64,000 nucleotides of DNA from Eopsaltria australis (taxonomy: Eukaryota; Chordata; Aves; Passeriformes; Petroicidae). The position numbers and the translations under genes were made by a program. The DNA lies in NCBI GenBank assembly GCA_034509425.1, contig JAVTVJ010000369.1, positions 1,953,501 through 2,017,500 on the forward strand. The letters run 5' to 3'. The notes under the pieces are model-generated. The model did not search any database. It was given only the letters and a program-made list of their open reading frames with translations, and was not told where the DNA came from. Numbering within the stretch: position 1 is the stretch's first letter; every line of letters begins with the position of its first letter. Positions 1 through 11,960 of the stretch are shown piece after piece.

Positions 1-1922
1 GTTTCCTGCCACCCTCCCCTGGCTGCTGCTGGGCATCCTCTGCTCGGGCTTCAAACACTCATTAGGGACACAATTAACATTCTCATAGTTATGAAAGAGT
101 AGGGATAGGGAAAATTAATTCCTTTAGAAGCACAAATCGGGGCTGGGAGTGCTTCTCCTGACCTGAGGGATCTCAGACATGAGTCTGGTGTTCTTATTAT
201 GTCACACCTTATACAAATAAGGGATAAAATAGCAGCTCCACGAGCAAGGAGATGTTCAGGAGACAGAGGAGTAGAAACACGAGTTAGAACTTCTGACAGC
301 AGAGTGCTGCAGTAGAGGGTTATTTTAGAACTTGCTGCCTCAAGGGAGTTTGCACTTTCTTGCCTTGCAGTCAGCCAAAGATGTTGATGCCAATTTAGTA
401 GGAATTAAATGTATTCTCTCAACTTCAGGCATTTTTCATAAGTTGCCCTAAGTAAGATCCCCCTTTCCCAGCCCCCCTTCCACTTTCTCCGGGTGCGTGG
501 CTTTTGATCCAGCCTAAAAAGCAGAAGGTTCAAATCAGCCTTACAAACAGAGCTGTCACTCAGCTCCCTCCTTGGCAAAAGCTGTACTAATATCTACTGA
601 AGTGTCTCAGCCAGTGATCAAATCTTGCCTGCATTGCCATGGCAATGCAAAGGAAACTGAATTCCAATATGACAAAATCCCTCCTCCCCTCACCCAGTCA
701 TTGTCCCCAGCGTGGGACAGACAGCACTCAGGTGTTCCAGCAGGGAATGGGGCAGGGCACAGAGCCTGGCTCTCCTGACGAGTGCTGCAGGTGCTTTCCC
801 TCCCTCATCCTGGATGGATTTGCTTTGTTTCCCGTTATTTTCAGAATCCTCAGCTCTTGGCCATGCTTTTATATGCAATTATTTTTTTATTTTCTCCCCA
901 CTTGCATCTCAGATTTCTCTCAGCAATAATGAGCTCATGGCTGTGGTGGTTGTTGAGAAAATGCAGCAAGGCTGGAACGGTGTCCAGCCTTTGCCTCGTG
1001 CTCCCTCTCCTCCCACTCAGCAGTCTGTGCCCTCTTCCCTCTACATGATCCCAAGGAGCTCCCTCCTGTCTCCTCACCTGCCCCAGTCAATGATCTCTGC
1101 TTTTCCAGAATCACCTTGGAAATCCATAAATCATAAAAGATTCAAATGGCAAACCACTTTAACACCATGCTTTTCCAGCAGCCCTAAACTTTTGGAATTA
1201 TTTCAGTCCTAAACTTTTGGAACTGGTTTTTATTTTTTACCATTTGGTTTCGGGAAGTCTCCACCTGCCCAGCTCAGACACCTCTGCAGATACTGCCAAC
1301 CACCTGAAAAGCTGGAGCCCAGATTTTTAAGAAGCCTTGCAGAGGTGGATGGCAAATACAGGCACCATTCAATCCTCTTACCCTCCAAGACAGGAGCCAG
1401 GATCCTGAAGTCAACACAAAGAACCAAATCACCTCCTGCCTCAACCTTGTGGGTGAGCTCCACCCAAAGGGGGCTGCATTTTCTCAGCCACATTGGGCTC
1501 AATAATCCCATTCTCCACAGATGTTTAAGATTATTTTTTTTCTTCGTGCCTTAAGGCACTTGTAAAAACACATTCTAATGCTCACACTTGTTCACCAACA
1601 CAAGACAATGCCAAAAGCCAAGTTCTAATGGGAAATTTGACCAGAATTGCATGAAAGTGAAGGTATACTCCATTCTAGGCTTCCCTATCAGATTTCTGTT
1701 TGCACTTACAATCAAGAAGTACAATCAAGGCATTTGTAGCAGCTTTCCTTGCAGAGTTGGTATGTGCATGACTTCCCTATGATATTTTCAAAAATGAAAT
1801 TGATTCCTTTTATTTGGAAGAAAATCAAACATGAAACAGAGACAAACAGAAAGATCCTGACCAGTTCTACCTTGTAACCAAATTTGCTTTCAGAGTAAAT
1901 GACAGAGAAGAAATAGCATGTT
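1..1922. other. Unique noncoding stretch, nothing recognised
   Basis: No repeat family, domain or RNA gene is visible. The open frames here are short, overlap each other on both strands and encode no recognisable motif. Base composition is mixed, with AT-rich runs near 880-900 and 1530-1545. I treat this as intergenic or intronic DNA. Confidence 0.6.
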
Positions 1923-1946
1923 AAAATAAATAAATAAATAAATAAA
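1923..1946. repeat. (AAAT)n microsatellite
   Basis: About five to six AAAT units in a row. Read on the minus strand they create a false hydrophobic run rich in Leu, Phe, Ile and Tyr, so the open frame across this site is not a membrane protein. Confidence 0.9.
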
Positions 1947-3750
1947 TTGAAAGTGCCCAGACCAAGTCTGTATTCTGGGGCTGTGTTTTCCCAATAATGG
2001 AGACGTGTGGTGCTTTCAACCCTGTCTCCACTGAAATCCATTAAGACTCCAGCATAACCTCTTGTCCCCTTTTATAACCCAAATGTTGTCACTGCTTTTC
2101 AAAGCCATCACTCCTGAGAACATCTCCCAGGGAAGGGCACACAGCACTAATAACAGGAGCTGCGTGTGAGGGAAATCCATTGTCAGGGAGATGCTCTGGA
2201 ATATGGCACAGAGGATGGGATTGCAGAAATGTCACAATTCATCCTCCTGATAATGCATTCCCTGCGAGCTGCACGGCGACAGAGCAGAGAAAGAGAGGCA
2301 TTTGTATGGCAGCAGCACCCCAGAGCCTTGACAGGAATTCAGGAGGAGCTTTGGATGCCAGGGGGGAAAAGTTGCCTTCCCAATTCTTTTTATGCTCTCA
2401 GTGCAGAAACCACCCAGGGCAGAGCTGCTGCTCCTGACTTACAACCAGTGACTGAGCCCATCCCTCAGGGCTGCCCCACGGAGCTGCACCCCCTGCCATG
2501 GACATCTGTCCCCCAAAACACGACACCCCAAACAGCTTGTCCCAGCTCTCAGGCTGGCCAGAAGGGAATTACCCGTCCCTTGTGCACAGCTGGCCCAGGA
2601 GCTTCTCCAGCCCAGCTCAGGCAGACCCGGGCCTGAAACTGTTTGGGAGTACAGTGTGTTCCACCCTTGTCCCCATGTCCTTCCTCTGGTGATGGCCCTG
2701 GATGGAGCCACCAGGACACCACTCACAGCAGTTCTTGTCTCCTTGTAAAGCCTGCCCAGGGCCTGTCTGTTGCTTCCTTCCCAAACAGGAGTCTAGAGGC
2801 AAAGCCTGGCTCAAGTGGCTCTGCCATGAACCCAAATTAATGCCACCCTCCCCACTCAGTGAACCTCAGCCCTCATCACCTGGGTGTCATCAGCTGATTG
2901 CTCTTAGGCCTCCTACCCCACTCCTGGCTGGGCAGTTTGTTGTCTCACAATGTGTTGTGAGAATCAGAAGAGTTAAATGAGCTGTCTGGGATCCCACAGC
3001 CACTTTGGTCTGTTCCTGTCCCAGCTGTGTGACCTCCAGCTGCCTCCCCGCCCTGCTCCTTTGATTTCACACTTTTTGCAAGCCCCATGAAATAATGTTT
3101 TCAAATAAGTTCATTCAGAGAAGAAAAGGGTTAAGATTTCCATGTTTTTCATGGAGTGAAGCCTCTGAGGGGACAGAGGAAGAAATGAGGAGTCCTTGTC
3201 CATAAACCTGACTGTGGCAGCAGCAGTAAGGGCCATGAGTGTGTATGAGCACAGGCAGCTCTAGAAGTGATAATTACACAAATTAATTAATCACTGCCCA
3301 AGAACCTGAGAGCACCCCCAACTCTCTCCTCAGCTCCTACAAAGACACTGGATAACCCATTAGGAAGGAGTTTGAGTTAACATCGATATCCTGCTGTGTC
3401 TTACCCACAATTAAACCACAAGTAAACCACAAGTAAACAGATGAAGAACAAAGCTCCCCTTTGTTGCCAAGAAAATATCAGAATTATTGGCTAAATATTT
3501 ACTTGTCTTAAGATGTGAGCAGCTCATGCCAATGCAAGCCATGATGCCTCCTTGTTTTACACTCAGCAAAACCACATGGAAGCTGTTAATTGATTAAACT
3601 TCCATTGTGCTTTGCTTGGATACTTGTGGGCAAACAAAGCCCTTTCTACTCCCACAGCCCATCTGCCTGGTTCATTAAAGGGTGTTTTACCCACGGTTTG
3701 TGAAGCTGGACCACATCATACCCAGATCTGGTTCCTCAGCCTCTCTTCAA
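1947..3750. other. Unique noncoding stretch with one tiny tandem
   Basis: No gene or interspersed repeat is recognised. At 3411-3438 an 11-bp unit (AAACCACAAGT) occurs about two and a half times. The part from 2160 to 2990 is GC-richer and has long overlapping open frames on both strands, which is typical of chance frames in low-stop DNA. Confidence 0.55.
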
Positions 3751-4171
3751 ATCACAGAATCCCAGACGGCTTTGGGTTGGAAGGGACTTTAAAGCCCTTG
3801 CCATGGGCAGGGACACCTCCCACTGTCCCAGGCTGCTCCAAGCCCTGTCCAGTCTGGCCTTGGGCACTGCCAGGGATCCAGGGGCAGCCACAGCTTCTCT
3901 GGGCACCCTGTGCCAGGGCCTGCCCACCCTCACAGTGAAGAGTTTTTTCCTAATATCCAACTTAAACCTCCTCTCTTTTAGTTTAAAGCCATTCCCCCTT
4001 GTCCTGTCCCTCCATTCCTTATCCCAAGTCCCTCTCCAGCTTTTTTGGAGCCCCTTTAGACACTGGAAGGGGCTCTAAGGTCTCCCTGGACCCTTCTCTT
4101 CTCCCAGCTGGACAGCCCCATCTCTCCCAGCACCCTGGAGAGGTGACCCAGACCCCTGATCACCACGAGTG
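3751..4171 (-). mobile_element. CR1 LINE, 3' fragment
   Basis: Read on the plus strand this starts ATCACAGAATCCCAGACGGC and continues with the GGTTGGAAGGGAC block, the GGGCAGGGACACC block, the CTGCTCCAAGCCC block, and CCATTCCCCCTTGTCCTGTC. These are the reverse complement of the avian CR1 3' UTR, so the element lies on the minus strand with its 3' end at 3751. Only the last ~420 bp are present, the usual 5' truncation of CR1. It stops matching near 4171. Confidence 0.93.
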
Positions 4172-5270
4172 GTGACACTTTCCAGCCTCTCCTCCCCTGC
4201 AGGCTCATTGCAGAGCAGCGTCCTGGCCCTGCCTCCACCCACCTCCCACTTGGATCTGAGCAGCAGCCTGTGGCTTTTCCTCATCCCCTGGCACATCTCG
4301 GGGCACTCCTTCCTCCCCTGCAGCCGCCGTGGGGTGGCTGTGATACCTGGCTTGGCTGAGGCGGTTTTTAAGTGGAAATCTGTTCTATAGAGTGGAATTC
4401 CCCAGGCTCCTCTGACCGAAGGAGACAATACCAATACAGGCTCGTTAAGGACTGATGTGTGTTGCAGGCAGCCACAAACATCCCGTGAGCCGCCGGGGGA
4501 GAAGCGGATGGAGAGCTATAAAAGCTTTATGAATGACAAACTTGCCAAATTGCTGTTTAAACAAGGAAGCAAATGGGAAGACCATCTGCATCAGATTGAA
4601 ACTGCTCATAATGCTGTCACTTGTGCCAGCGTGGTGTGTTTAAGCTCTTGAGTTGGCGCGTGCCCAAGAGACACAGAAATCTGTAGGTTTTGCTGCAATG
4701 TTCCCTGATCCCAGACAGGATCTGAGCCCCTTTTGCCATTTCCATGGATTTCTGATGGAACAGGCAGTTTCCCCCTTCCTTCAGCCCAGAGTGAGCCCCT
4801 GCTGTGCTTTGGGCTCTGCAGGCTGGGGAGCCACACTGAGAACCCGCAGACTCTCAGTCACCTCTCGTTGTTTCCCACCTACTGATCCATGGTAGGGACC
4901 ATCCCATGATCCTGCCCTGCCCCTTCATCTCCAGTACCAAATACCTCAGAGCTCACCTGTTACCCTCAGCAAACCCCCCCAGGATAGCAGCGCTGCTGGC
5001 CTGGCTGTAAAGACGAGAAAATGAGACATTAAAATGAACGTGTGAAGTTATGGGATGAGCCTGATCCCACCCTTCCCGCTGCTGGACCAGATTGACCTTC
5101 CCTGCCCTACAACCATTCCAGCACTTCACACCATCCACGGCTCCCTTCCACTCCAGGCAATTAGCACAAACACCAAAGAGATTGGAGGGAAAAGCAAATC
5201 ACCAGCCCCCCCCTGCTCATGTAGATCTTTATCTCATCTCTTCACAGGAGCTTTGAAAGACAACTAGAAC
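4172..5270. other. Unique noncoding stretch; 4495-4640 possibly constrained
   Basis: No repeat recognised. The part at 4495-4640 is AT-rich, contains CTATAAAAG, and has an open frame (from 4457) with a non-repetitive peptide. I see no family match and no convincing paired splice sites, although TGTGTTGCAG at 4459-4468 could serve as an acceptor. It may be a conserved noncoding segment or chance. Confidence 0.4.
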
Positions 5271-5620
5271 AAGTTACTGATAATTAGCTCGAAAGACACA
5301 CAAGCAATTGTGCTTTATCGTGTACAAGCTCTTTGATAATAGGCCAGGCCTAGTGCCATGAATTGCTAATTGATTCTTTCTTAGCAAAATGTTTTGCTTA
5401 ATTAAAGGCTGTGCTGATTTATAAACACCTCCCTAAATATTATTCACTTTTGCATCTGCTGAAAAGAGCTCAGGCTGTTCTTGCACTCCAGCATTCCCTT
5501 TCAAATTATTCCATTATACCCAGCCACGCTCTTTCAATACTGATTGTGACAGATTGAGGAATTATTAAATCATAAATACCAAGAGGAAAAGCCAGTGATA
5601 CATTTAATGGGAGCTGTTCT
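5271..5620. promoter_or_regulatory. Candidate conserved noncoding element
   Basis: AT-rich, not a recognisable repeat, and dense in homeodomain-type cores: GATAATTAGC near 5279, TGCTAATTGATTC near 5364 and CTTAATTAAAGG near 5397. A GATAATAGG near 5334 adds a GATA-type site. This composition, inside otherwise mixed DNA, is typical of ancient vertebrate enhancers. Conservation has not been tested and the role is inference only. Confidence 0.3.
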
Positions 5621-6784
5621 CACAGCCCCCAAATATTTCAAAGAATGACAAAACCAGAAGGAGACGGGGAGGCAAAACAGAAGCTCTTGACCCGGCTCTG
5701 TTCTCCCTCGTGCTGGAGTAAATCATGACTCAGAGCTCAGCCTGATGCAAAAGCAGAGGAAGGATCTGTCTCATTTTTCCTGCAGGATTGCTGAGACTTA
5801 GGTCACACCCGACTCTGCTGCCTCTCATGGTTCTTGCATGGGGGGGTCACCAACACATTCAGTCTCTGTCCCTGCACAGTCCAGGATGTGCTTTTTCACT
5901 CATTTTTTTCTTCTCAGTAGGTGCTGTTGAGGCTTTTTTGCTCCTGTCCAGGTCTGTGCTGTGCTGCAGAGGAATGGAATCCATGGGTGGTGTTCCACAG
6001 GACCTGTCTGTCCCCAGAGTCCTGGTGGCTTTAACCCGGGGCTGGTGGCAGCAGGAGCCTGGTCAGGAGGCTGCAGCCCAGCTCAGAGTGTTTGGGACGC
6101 CGGCAAGAACACACCTGGAGGAGGGGGAAGTAGAGAGATGGACCCTGTGAGGGATCCAGGGCCAGGCAGCTGGCTCAGAGGAGTGGGGAATTGGGTGGAA
6201 GGATTGGCAGAAGGGAGCTGCAGCTGCAGGTTTGATCCAGAGGGTCTTTGGACGCAGTAGGGTTTGGGGGAGGCAAGGAAAGGGACAAAGCTGACCCACA
6301 CCAGGATCACCAGTGGCTTCAGCTGTGAGGTGGGTCAGTGTTCCAGTGCCTCAGGGGTGTTCACGGTGGCGATGGGAACACTCTGCTTTTCCTGGAGCCC
6401 GGGAATGAGTGACTGCCCGGGAGGGCTGGTCCTGCTGCAGGGTGAGCCACGGAATTGCTTTGGTGCAGCATCACCCTGTGCCTGCCCTGGCAGGGGCCAC
6501 CAGCAGGGACAGGACAGTGGCTCGGTGCCACTCTGCTGCGGCCCAGCCCACACTGTGTCACAGAGGACAACACTCGGCCGTGCCCCCACCACCGTGAGAG
6601 GGGCTGGAACCCCTCAGGGAGCTGCTCCTGGGGGCCTGCAGCAGTGCCAGAAGATTCCTGCTGCCACCCCTCCCTCGCTCCCACTCCACAGGGTCACCCA
6701 GCTCTGCTCCAGCCCCTCAGCCCCAGGGATGAGCCACCCCCTTGCACACCCTGCCCTCCCCATTTTCACGTGCCAGCCATAACA
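5621..6784. other. GC-richer unique stretch, no gene recognised
   Basis: Frames of 100-170 codons are open on both strands between about 5790 and 6820, but none has a recognisable domain and they overlap in conflicting frames. This is the pattern expected of chance frames in GC-rich noncoding DNA. Confidence 0.5.
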
Positions 6785-7045
6785 CAGAGTTTCTATTTAC
6801 TCAGGGCAAGTCGATGATTTACTTTCCACCCTGTTTCACTTCCATTTCGAGCTGGATTACTGCCTGCTGCATAAATCCAGCCCGGAGTACCTGAGGAGCA
6901 TCTGATGAGGCGCTGCCCTCTGGAATGCAGAGGTTATCGCTGTCAGCAGCTGGAAGTCTGTCAGCATTCAAATGGAAATTAATTGCCACCCGGTGTTCGT
7001 TAATCAGCCCAAACACCTCCTTCTCCTTTGTGTTTTCCCACCTCC
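6785..7045. promoter_or_regulatory. Candidate conserved noncoding element
   Basis: This segment is non-repetitive and keeps several CpGs. It carries CTGCATAAATCCAG, GGAAATTAATTGCC and GTTCGTTAATCAGCC, which are homeodomain-like sites spaced within 170 bp. It differs sharply from the GC-rich stretch to its left. An enhancer role is inference. Confidence 0.3.
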
Positions 7046-8235
7046 TCCTCTTTACTGATGGGTCGTGTGGCACTTGCTTGTTACGAGTCTTGGCTTTTGG
7101 TAGGGGGGAAGAGTCAAACCCTCCCGAACATCGATAGGAAAGTGATTTGGGCTGAGGTTCTGGTGCAAGCTGGGGGTTAACTGATGAAGTAGATGGAGAG
7201 AGTCAGTTGTGAACCCTCCCAAGGCATCCATCCCATGAGATTAAACAGGGAGCAGATGAACAGGGCTGGGTGTCCCAACTCTGGTGTGATACCAGGTGAG
7301 ATGTGGCTCTTCTGCACGGGGCTCCTTTTGATCAAAGGCATCAAATGAAGTGAGGCACGTGATCAGTAAGCACGAGTGACTGCAGAGAAGGGGAAACATC
7401 CACTCGTGTCCCGGGAAGTTGGGCTGCTGGGCTGCCTTTGGGCAGCAGCAGGGCTTGCAGCCAGCAGTTACATCCAGCTCCCACGGTGAGCCTGTCCTGA
7501 TAACCAGCTCTGAACTCCTCTGTCACTCACACCCCGGCTCCCCTCACCCAGCACCCTGTTTGTTTGCCCTAGAGCATCGCTTTTCAAAGGATCTCCACCC
7601 CTGCCTGGGAATTACACACGGTGGAGCAGATCCTGCCTCTCCAGGTGAGTTACCCCGGGTGCCAGGAGTGTGTCCCTGTTTGCAGCTGGCTGCCTGCAGA
7701 GACACTGAGCGTGCTGAGCACTGGATAACACACACTGCTCTGCATAAATTTGCAGCTTGATAATACAGCTCTGGTTGCTTCTCCTTCTTGGCCTGTGATC
7801 CCCGGCTAGGGTGGATCAGGATTGTTCTGCTGATTGTCCAGTGACACAGCTGGGTCTGGCCCCTCTTTTGCTGCATGATACACTTGCTTGTGACTGAAAT
7901 ACCCAGCAGTTTTTGAAATAAGGAGAATAAAAGGTTAAGCTGCCACAGAGATTCATATTAATCTGTTCCAATTACAATATGCATAGCACTTTTCAAAAAG
8001 GATTTGAGGCTTCTCCCACACAGACTTAGATGTGCCTGCACGAAATACCAGTGTTTTAGGGTAGGATTTGCAAAAGCACCTCAAGGAAATGAGGCACCCA
8101 ATTTTATTGACTCTCATTGACTTCACTGATTGCTTTTGAAAAATCCCATCCTTAATTATGGTTATTATGCCATAAGAAATGGTCTCCCTCATTACCACGG
8201 GCATGTCCTACATACTGACAGTACTCACAGCTGTC
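7046..8235. other. Unique noncoding stretch, nothing recognised
   Basis: I see no gene, RNA or interspersed repeat. Short open frames on both strands carry no domain motif. Confidence 0.55.
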
Positions 8236-8287
8236 TAATAAAATAAAATAAAATAAAATAAAATAAAATAAAATAAAATAAAATAAA
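8236..8287. repeat. (AAAAT)n microsatellite
   Basis: About ten perfect AAAAT/ATAAA pentamers in an uninterrupted run. The purity suggests a young, length-variable locus. Confidence 0.95.
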
Positions 8288-10652
8288 CGAAAACACTGAG
8301 GTTGCAGAGTGGACAAGGGCTCAGAGTTTTACTGGAGGTGCCAGTCAGGCAAAGTTTTTGAACAGATCCTTAAACCAATCCCTTGAATGCTGCACCTGGA
8401 CTGGGAAGTGCAGCCCAGGAGGTTGTGGCTGGACACCCCATGTCCAAGCACCCCTCTTTTCCCAAGGGTCAGCTGTCTGAAGGACGATTTAGGAGCCAAG
8501 GCACAATGCAGGGACTTGCTTGGCTACAAACAGAAGCACCCTTTCAATTTTCACTCATGTTCAGCAGAGCCTGTTGCTTGAAGTACAGGCAGAGTGAGCA
8601 AATCTGAGCTGGTCTGGAAGTGACTCTTCCTCTTGCACAGGTTGGCTTCTGCAGCACCAGCCATGTAAGGAAAAGCTGCAGAGCCTGTTGAGGACAGGAA
8701 AATGAAATATATATCAGCCTTCAGAATCCTTTCTCCTTCACAGCTGGGTTTAGGAGGCAACCAGGCTGTAAGAACAACTCTGCTTATGTTTGCTTTCAAA
8801 CAGTGCCAAACCTTTAACTATTGATTGCAAGCAAGGGTTCATTAGGAAGGGAAAGGAAGAAGTGGGTTTAGGGAGAAAGGCAGAAATCCCAGTTCATCTG
8901 CTTAGAGGTCTCTGTGGATTAATAGAATTAATTTGTCTTGTGGGGCATTAATTGAAGAATGTGCTGAGGTTAAGGACAAGGTCAGCTCTTCCCAGAGTAA
9001 TGTCTCCTCCATAATTCACTTACCAGCCCATCAGGACAATCTGGGCACAGTAATGATGAAGGATGGACGTGCTGCTCCCGGGATCTCAGGGAACAGAACC
9101 TTGCATTATGGATAATGTTAAGTGGGAGTTGCAGGAAGGTACCTGGCAGATGTTTTATTAGATCAGACATCCAGCACTACCTTGTATTTCTTTGGGGTCT
9201 GCAGTTCTGAAGCAGGCCTGCATGGCATCTGATATCCAGGGGATGCCCCTAGCCCTGCTCCATTAATGAGCCTTGAGAAGATCAAATATGATGGCAAAAG
9301 ACAAAGGTCTATTTTGCACTCCTTAAAAGCTTAAGAGAAATGAAAACCCACACAAGAAACCATGTAAGGCCACTTTTACTGGAAGTGGAAAGCCAGGCTC
9401 AGAGAGGAGATTTTGTGCCAAGCCTAAATGTCTCTTTGTGACCATGTTTCACCTCCCTTCTCTGGATGCATGATGACAGAATTACACTCCAGACAGTGCT
9501 CTCCTGAAGCAACACAGACAATATTTGTTTGAATTCACTTCTTTTTGTTTGACTTTTTCTTGCTTCTTTGCTATTTCAGCTCTTGTTACCTACCCATTGT
9601 TTAGATTAGTGCTGTCTCCAGGTTCATGAGAGTGACAGAGTGGAGTGTTTGGGTTGTCAGGGGATCCATCCCACCTTCCAGAAGGATACAGGAGATGGGC
9701 TGGGAACAGTCCCAGGCAGGGTGTGAGGTGGGATGGGTGCCCAGGGAGGCTCCAGGGCACCCCAAAAGCATTGTCTCAGCTGTTTTCACTGCCACAGGTG
9801 TTGGAGATGCTGGAGAACACCTGCCTCCCAGCTATACAACAGCCATGGGCAGCAGGAAGCCACACCTGACCCACCTGGGAGCTGCAGGGTGCTGAGGTTG
9901 TACCAGCACTGCCTTTCACACTTCCGCACTTGACCTGGAAAAACCCCCACAAACTCTTCCAGGTGTCCTGTTCAGCCAGGAGCTGATTGAGCTTGCAAAA
10001 TCCTTGCAGCACGTCTGTCAGTGTGCTGAGCTCCCTCAGTCCTGACAGCTGGCTGGGACCCTGGGGAGAGCTGGCTGCTGTCTGGGCTGGCCCTGGTGAC
10101 AGAGATGAGAGGAAAGTCACAGCAGCGCTGCTGCCATTCACCCGTGACCTCTGTGTTTAATGTCTTGCCCCTGAGGGCACCAAAGATTTGTTCTCAGTCA
10201 GTGCTGGAGGTTTTGGAGCACAGGGATTGTTTGTGGACAATTTGTGCAATGTTCTTTTTCTGTGCTGCAGCCCTCTGCACTTGGTTAAAGAATCACTGAA
10301 GGCATTTCCCTGACTCTGTCAGAGATTTGGGTCCTGCCCTGGCACCAGCCCCAGCCCCTGAGGGCCAGACAGAGCCTGGCCATGCCCAGCCCTGGGACTT
10401 CTGTGCCCATGGGTCCAACTTCTCATAGAATCATAACCCATGGAGACCCCTCCCTGCTGGGAGATGGGATTTGCACCTCTCTGCCAACAATGTGCCCATC
10501 TGGGCAAAGCTGTGCCCTTTCTTACCCACTCAGGCTCCCCCAGGGTATCTGCCAGCCAGCACCAGCACCAGTCCCACAGGGCTGAGCCATCCTCCTGGCC
10601 CCACGAGCTGCACGCTGAGAGCTGTGAGTGGGAGAGAGCCCTCACATGCAGC
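8288..10652. other. Unique noncoding stretch, nothing recognised
   Basis: No interspersed repeat is supported over most of this span. Near 10425 a short CATAGAATCATAACCCATGG resembles a degraded CR1 tail, but the sequence after it does not follow the CR1 consensus, so I do not call it. Confidence 0.5.
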
Positions 10653-11195
10653 TCCAGGATCATCAAATCCAGGCTGTGTCTGATCCCCACCTTGTCCCCA
10701 GCCCAGAGCCCTGAGTGCCACAGCCAGGCCTTCCTTGGACACCTCCAGGGCTGGGGACTCCAAACCTCCCTGGGCAGCCCTTTCCCATGTCTGACCACCC
10801 TTTCAGTGAAGAAATTCTTCCTGATATCCAACCTGAACCTCCTCTGGCACAGCTTGAGGTCCTGTCACTGGTTGCCTGGAAAAGAGACCGACCCTTACCT
10901 CTGTGCCCCCTCCTGTCAGGGAGCTGGAGAGAGAGAGAGGAGGTCCCCCTGAGCCTCTTTTCCTCCAGGCTGAGCCCCTTCCCCAGCTCCCTCAGCCTCT
11001 CCTGAGGATCCAGGCCCTTCCCCAGCTCCCTCAGCCTCTCCTGAGGATCCAGGCCCTTCTCCTCCCTCGGCCTCTCCTGGGGATCCAGGCCCTTCCCCAG
11101 CTCCCTCAGCCTCTCCTGGGGACCCATGCCCTTCCCCAGCTCCCTCGGCCTCTCCTGGGGATCCAGGCCCTTCCCCAGCTCCTGTCACCTTTCTT
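10653..11195 (-). mobile_element. CR1 LINE, 3' fragment with internal tandem array
   Basis: Plus-strand blocks GATCATCAAATCCAGGCTGT, GAGTGCCACAGCCAGGCCTT, ACACCTCCAGGG, GACCACCCTTTCAGTGAAGA and TTCTTCCTGATATCCAACCT follow, in order, the reverse complement of a CR1 subfamily different from the one at 3751. The terminal ATTCTATG-type tail is not visible at the left end. The inner part has been expanded into a 36-39 bp tandem array (separate entry). The minus-strand frame through it is a repeat artefact. Confidence 0.9.
10978..11190. repeat. 39-bp tandem array inside the CR1 copy
   Basis: Units start at 10978, 11017, 11056, 11092, 11131 and 11170. The step is 39, 39, 36, 39 and 39 bp, so the third unit has lost 3 bp. 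Each unit reads roughly CTTCCCCAGCTCCCTCAGCC plus TCTCCTGRGGATCCAGGCC. Because 39 and 36 are multiples of three, open frames run through it on both strands and encode a false 13-residue repeat peptide. Confidence 0.95.
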
Positions 11196-11509
11196 AGAGA
11201 GCCAAAGGCAGTGACTGCTTCACACCCACATGTGACAACATCTCCCAGGGACCTTGGTGTCCCCCAGTGGAGCAGGATTGACCAGGTATGGACATTCTGG
11301 TCATGGGTCACCTCTGCTGCTTCAGGCTGGGCTTTCAGGGCCTGGCCAGACCTGGTGGTGATTCAGGAGGGCCCACACAGCTCAGGAGCTGTCCCGAGCT
11401 GTCCTGGGCCTTACCCAAGGGTCATTCTGTGATCAGGAGTTTCACACTCCTGCACAGCCCCTGGCAGGGTGCAGAACTGCTCAGAAAAGCAAAGTGCAGC
11501 ACCTGAGGA
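11196..11509. other. Unique noncoding stretch, nothing recognised
   Basis: Linker between the CR1 tandem array and the candidate regulatory stretch. No family or motif is recognised. Confidence 0.5.
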
Positions 11510-11960
11510 GGCGATTGTGATTAAAAGCCCGAGCTTTGAGCCTCTCTCCATGCAAATGAGCTCCCATTAGTCACCTCCATCCCGCTGGGCCTCACACAGC
11601 AAATTCAACAACCCCCTAGTTTTTTCAATCTGCCCTATTTTTAGAAGCACCGTGATTTCCCAGCCACTCTGCCTCGTGCTTTTTAGACCCGAACCCTGAT
11701 TTTCAAGTGCTTGGAGTTGTCACTGCTGCTCTCAGCCAGGCAAGAGGGGGAGAAGAGAAAGGAGTAAAATTCACTACGGACATTTCGGATGCAAATGACC
11801 ACCTGCAAGCAGATCAAAGTTGCAGCGTGTCTCCTGAAGCTGAGTGTGTTTTATAACGTGTCACGAACGTTTCAGACAGCTTTTTGCCAATGGGAGATCT
11901 TATAATTAAGGGTTAGTGAGAGTCTCTGCTCACTGCTCCACTTAGGCTGGCATTGCCCAC
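11510..11960. promoter_or_regulatory. Candidate conserved noncoding element with two octamers
   Basis: A perfect POU octamer ATGCAAAT occurs twice, at 11550-11557 and 11789-11796. AGATCAAAG at 11811-11819 fits a TCF/LEF site, and TATAATTAAGG near 11900 fits a homeodomain site. The stretch is free of recognisable repeats and holds several CpGs. The motif density is seen directly. The regulatory role and conservation are inference. Confidence 0.33.

Noticed and set aside
1712..2041. Hydrophobic minus frame as a membrane protein
   Set aside because: The hydrophobic run comes from the (AAAT)n repeat and AT-rich codons, and there is no family likeness.
10421..10445. CATAGAATCATAACCCATGG as a CR1 tail
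   Set aside because: It looks like the tail octamer, but the next 200 bp do not follow any CR1 subfamily, and the clear CR1 match starts only at 10653.
10663..11311. Frames with a 13-residue repeat such as GKGLDPQERLREL
   Set aside because: This is translation of the 39-bp tandem array inside a CR1 copy. The periodic peptide is an artefact of a unit length divisible by three.
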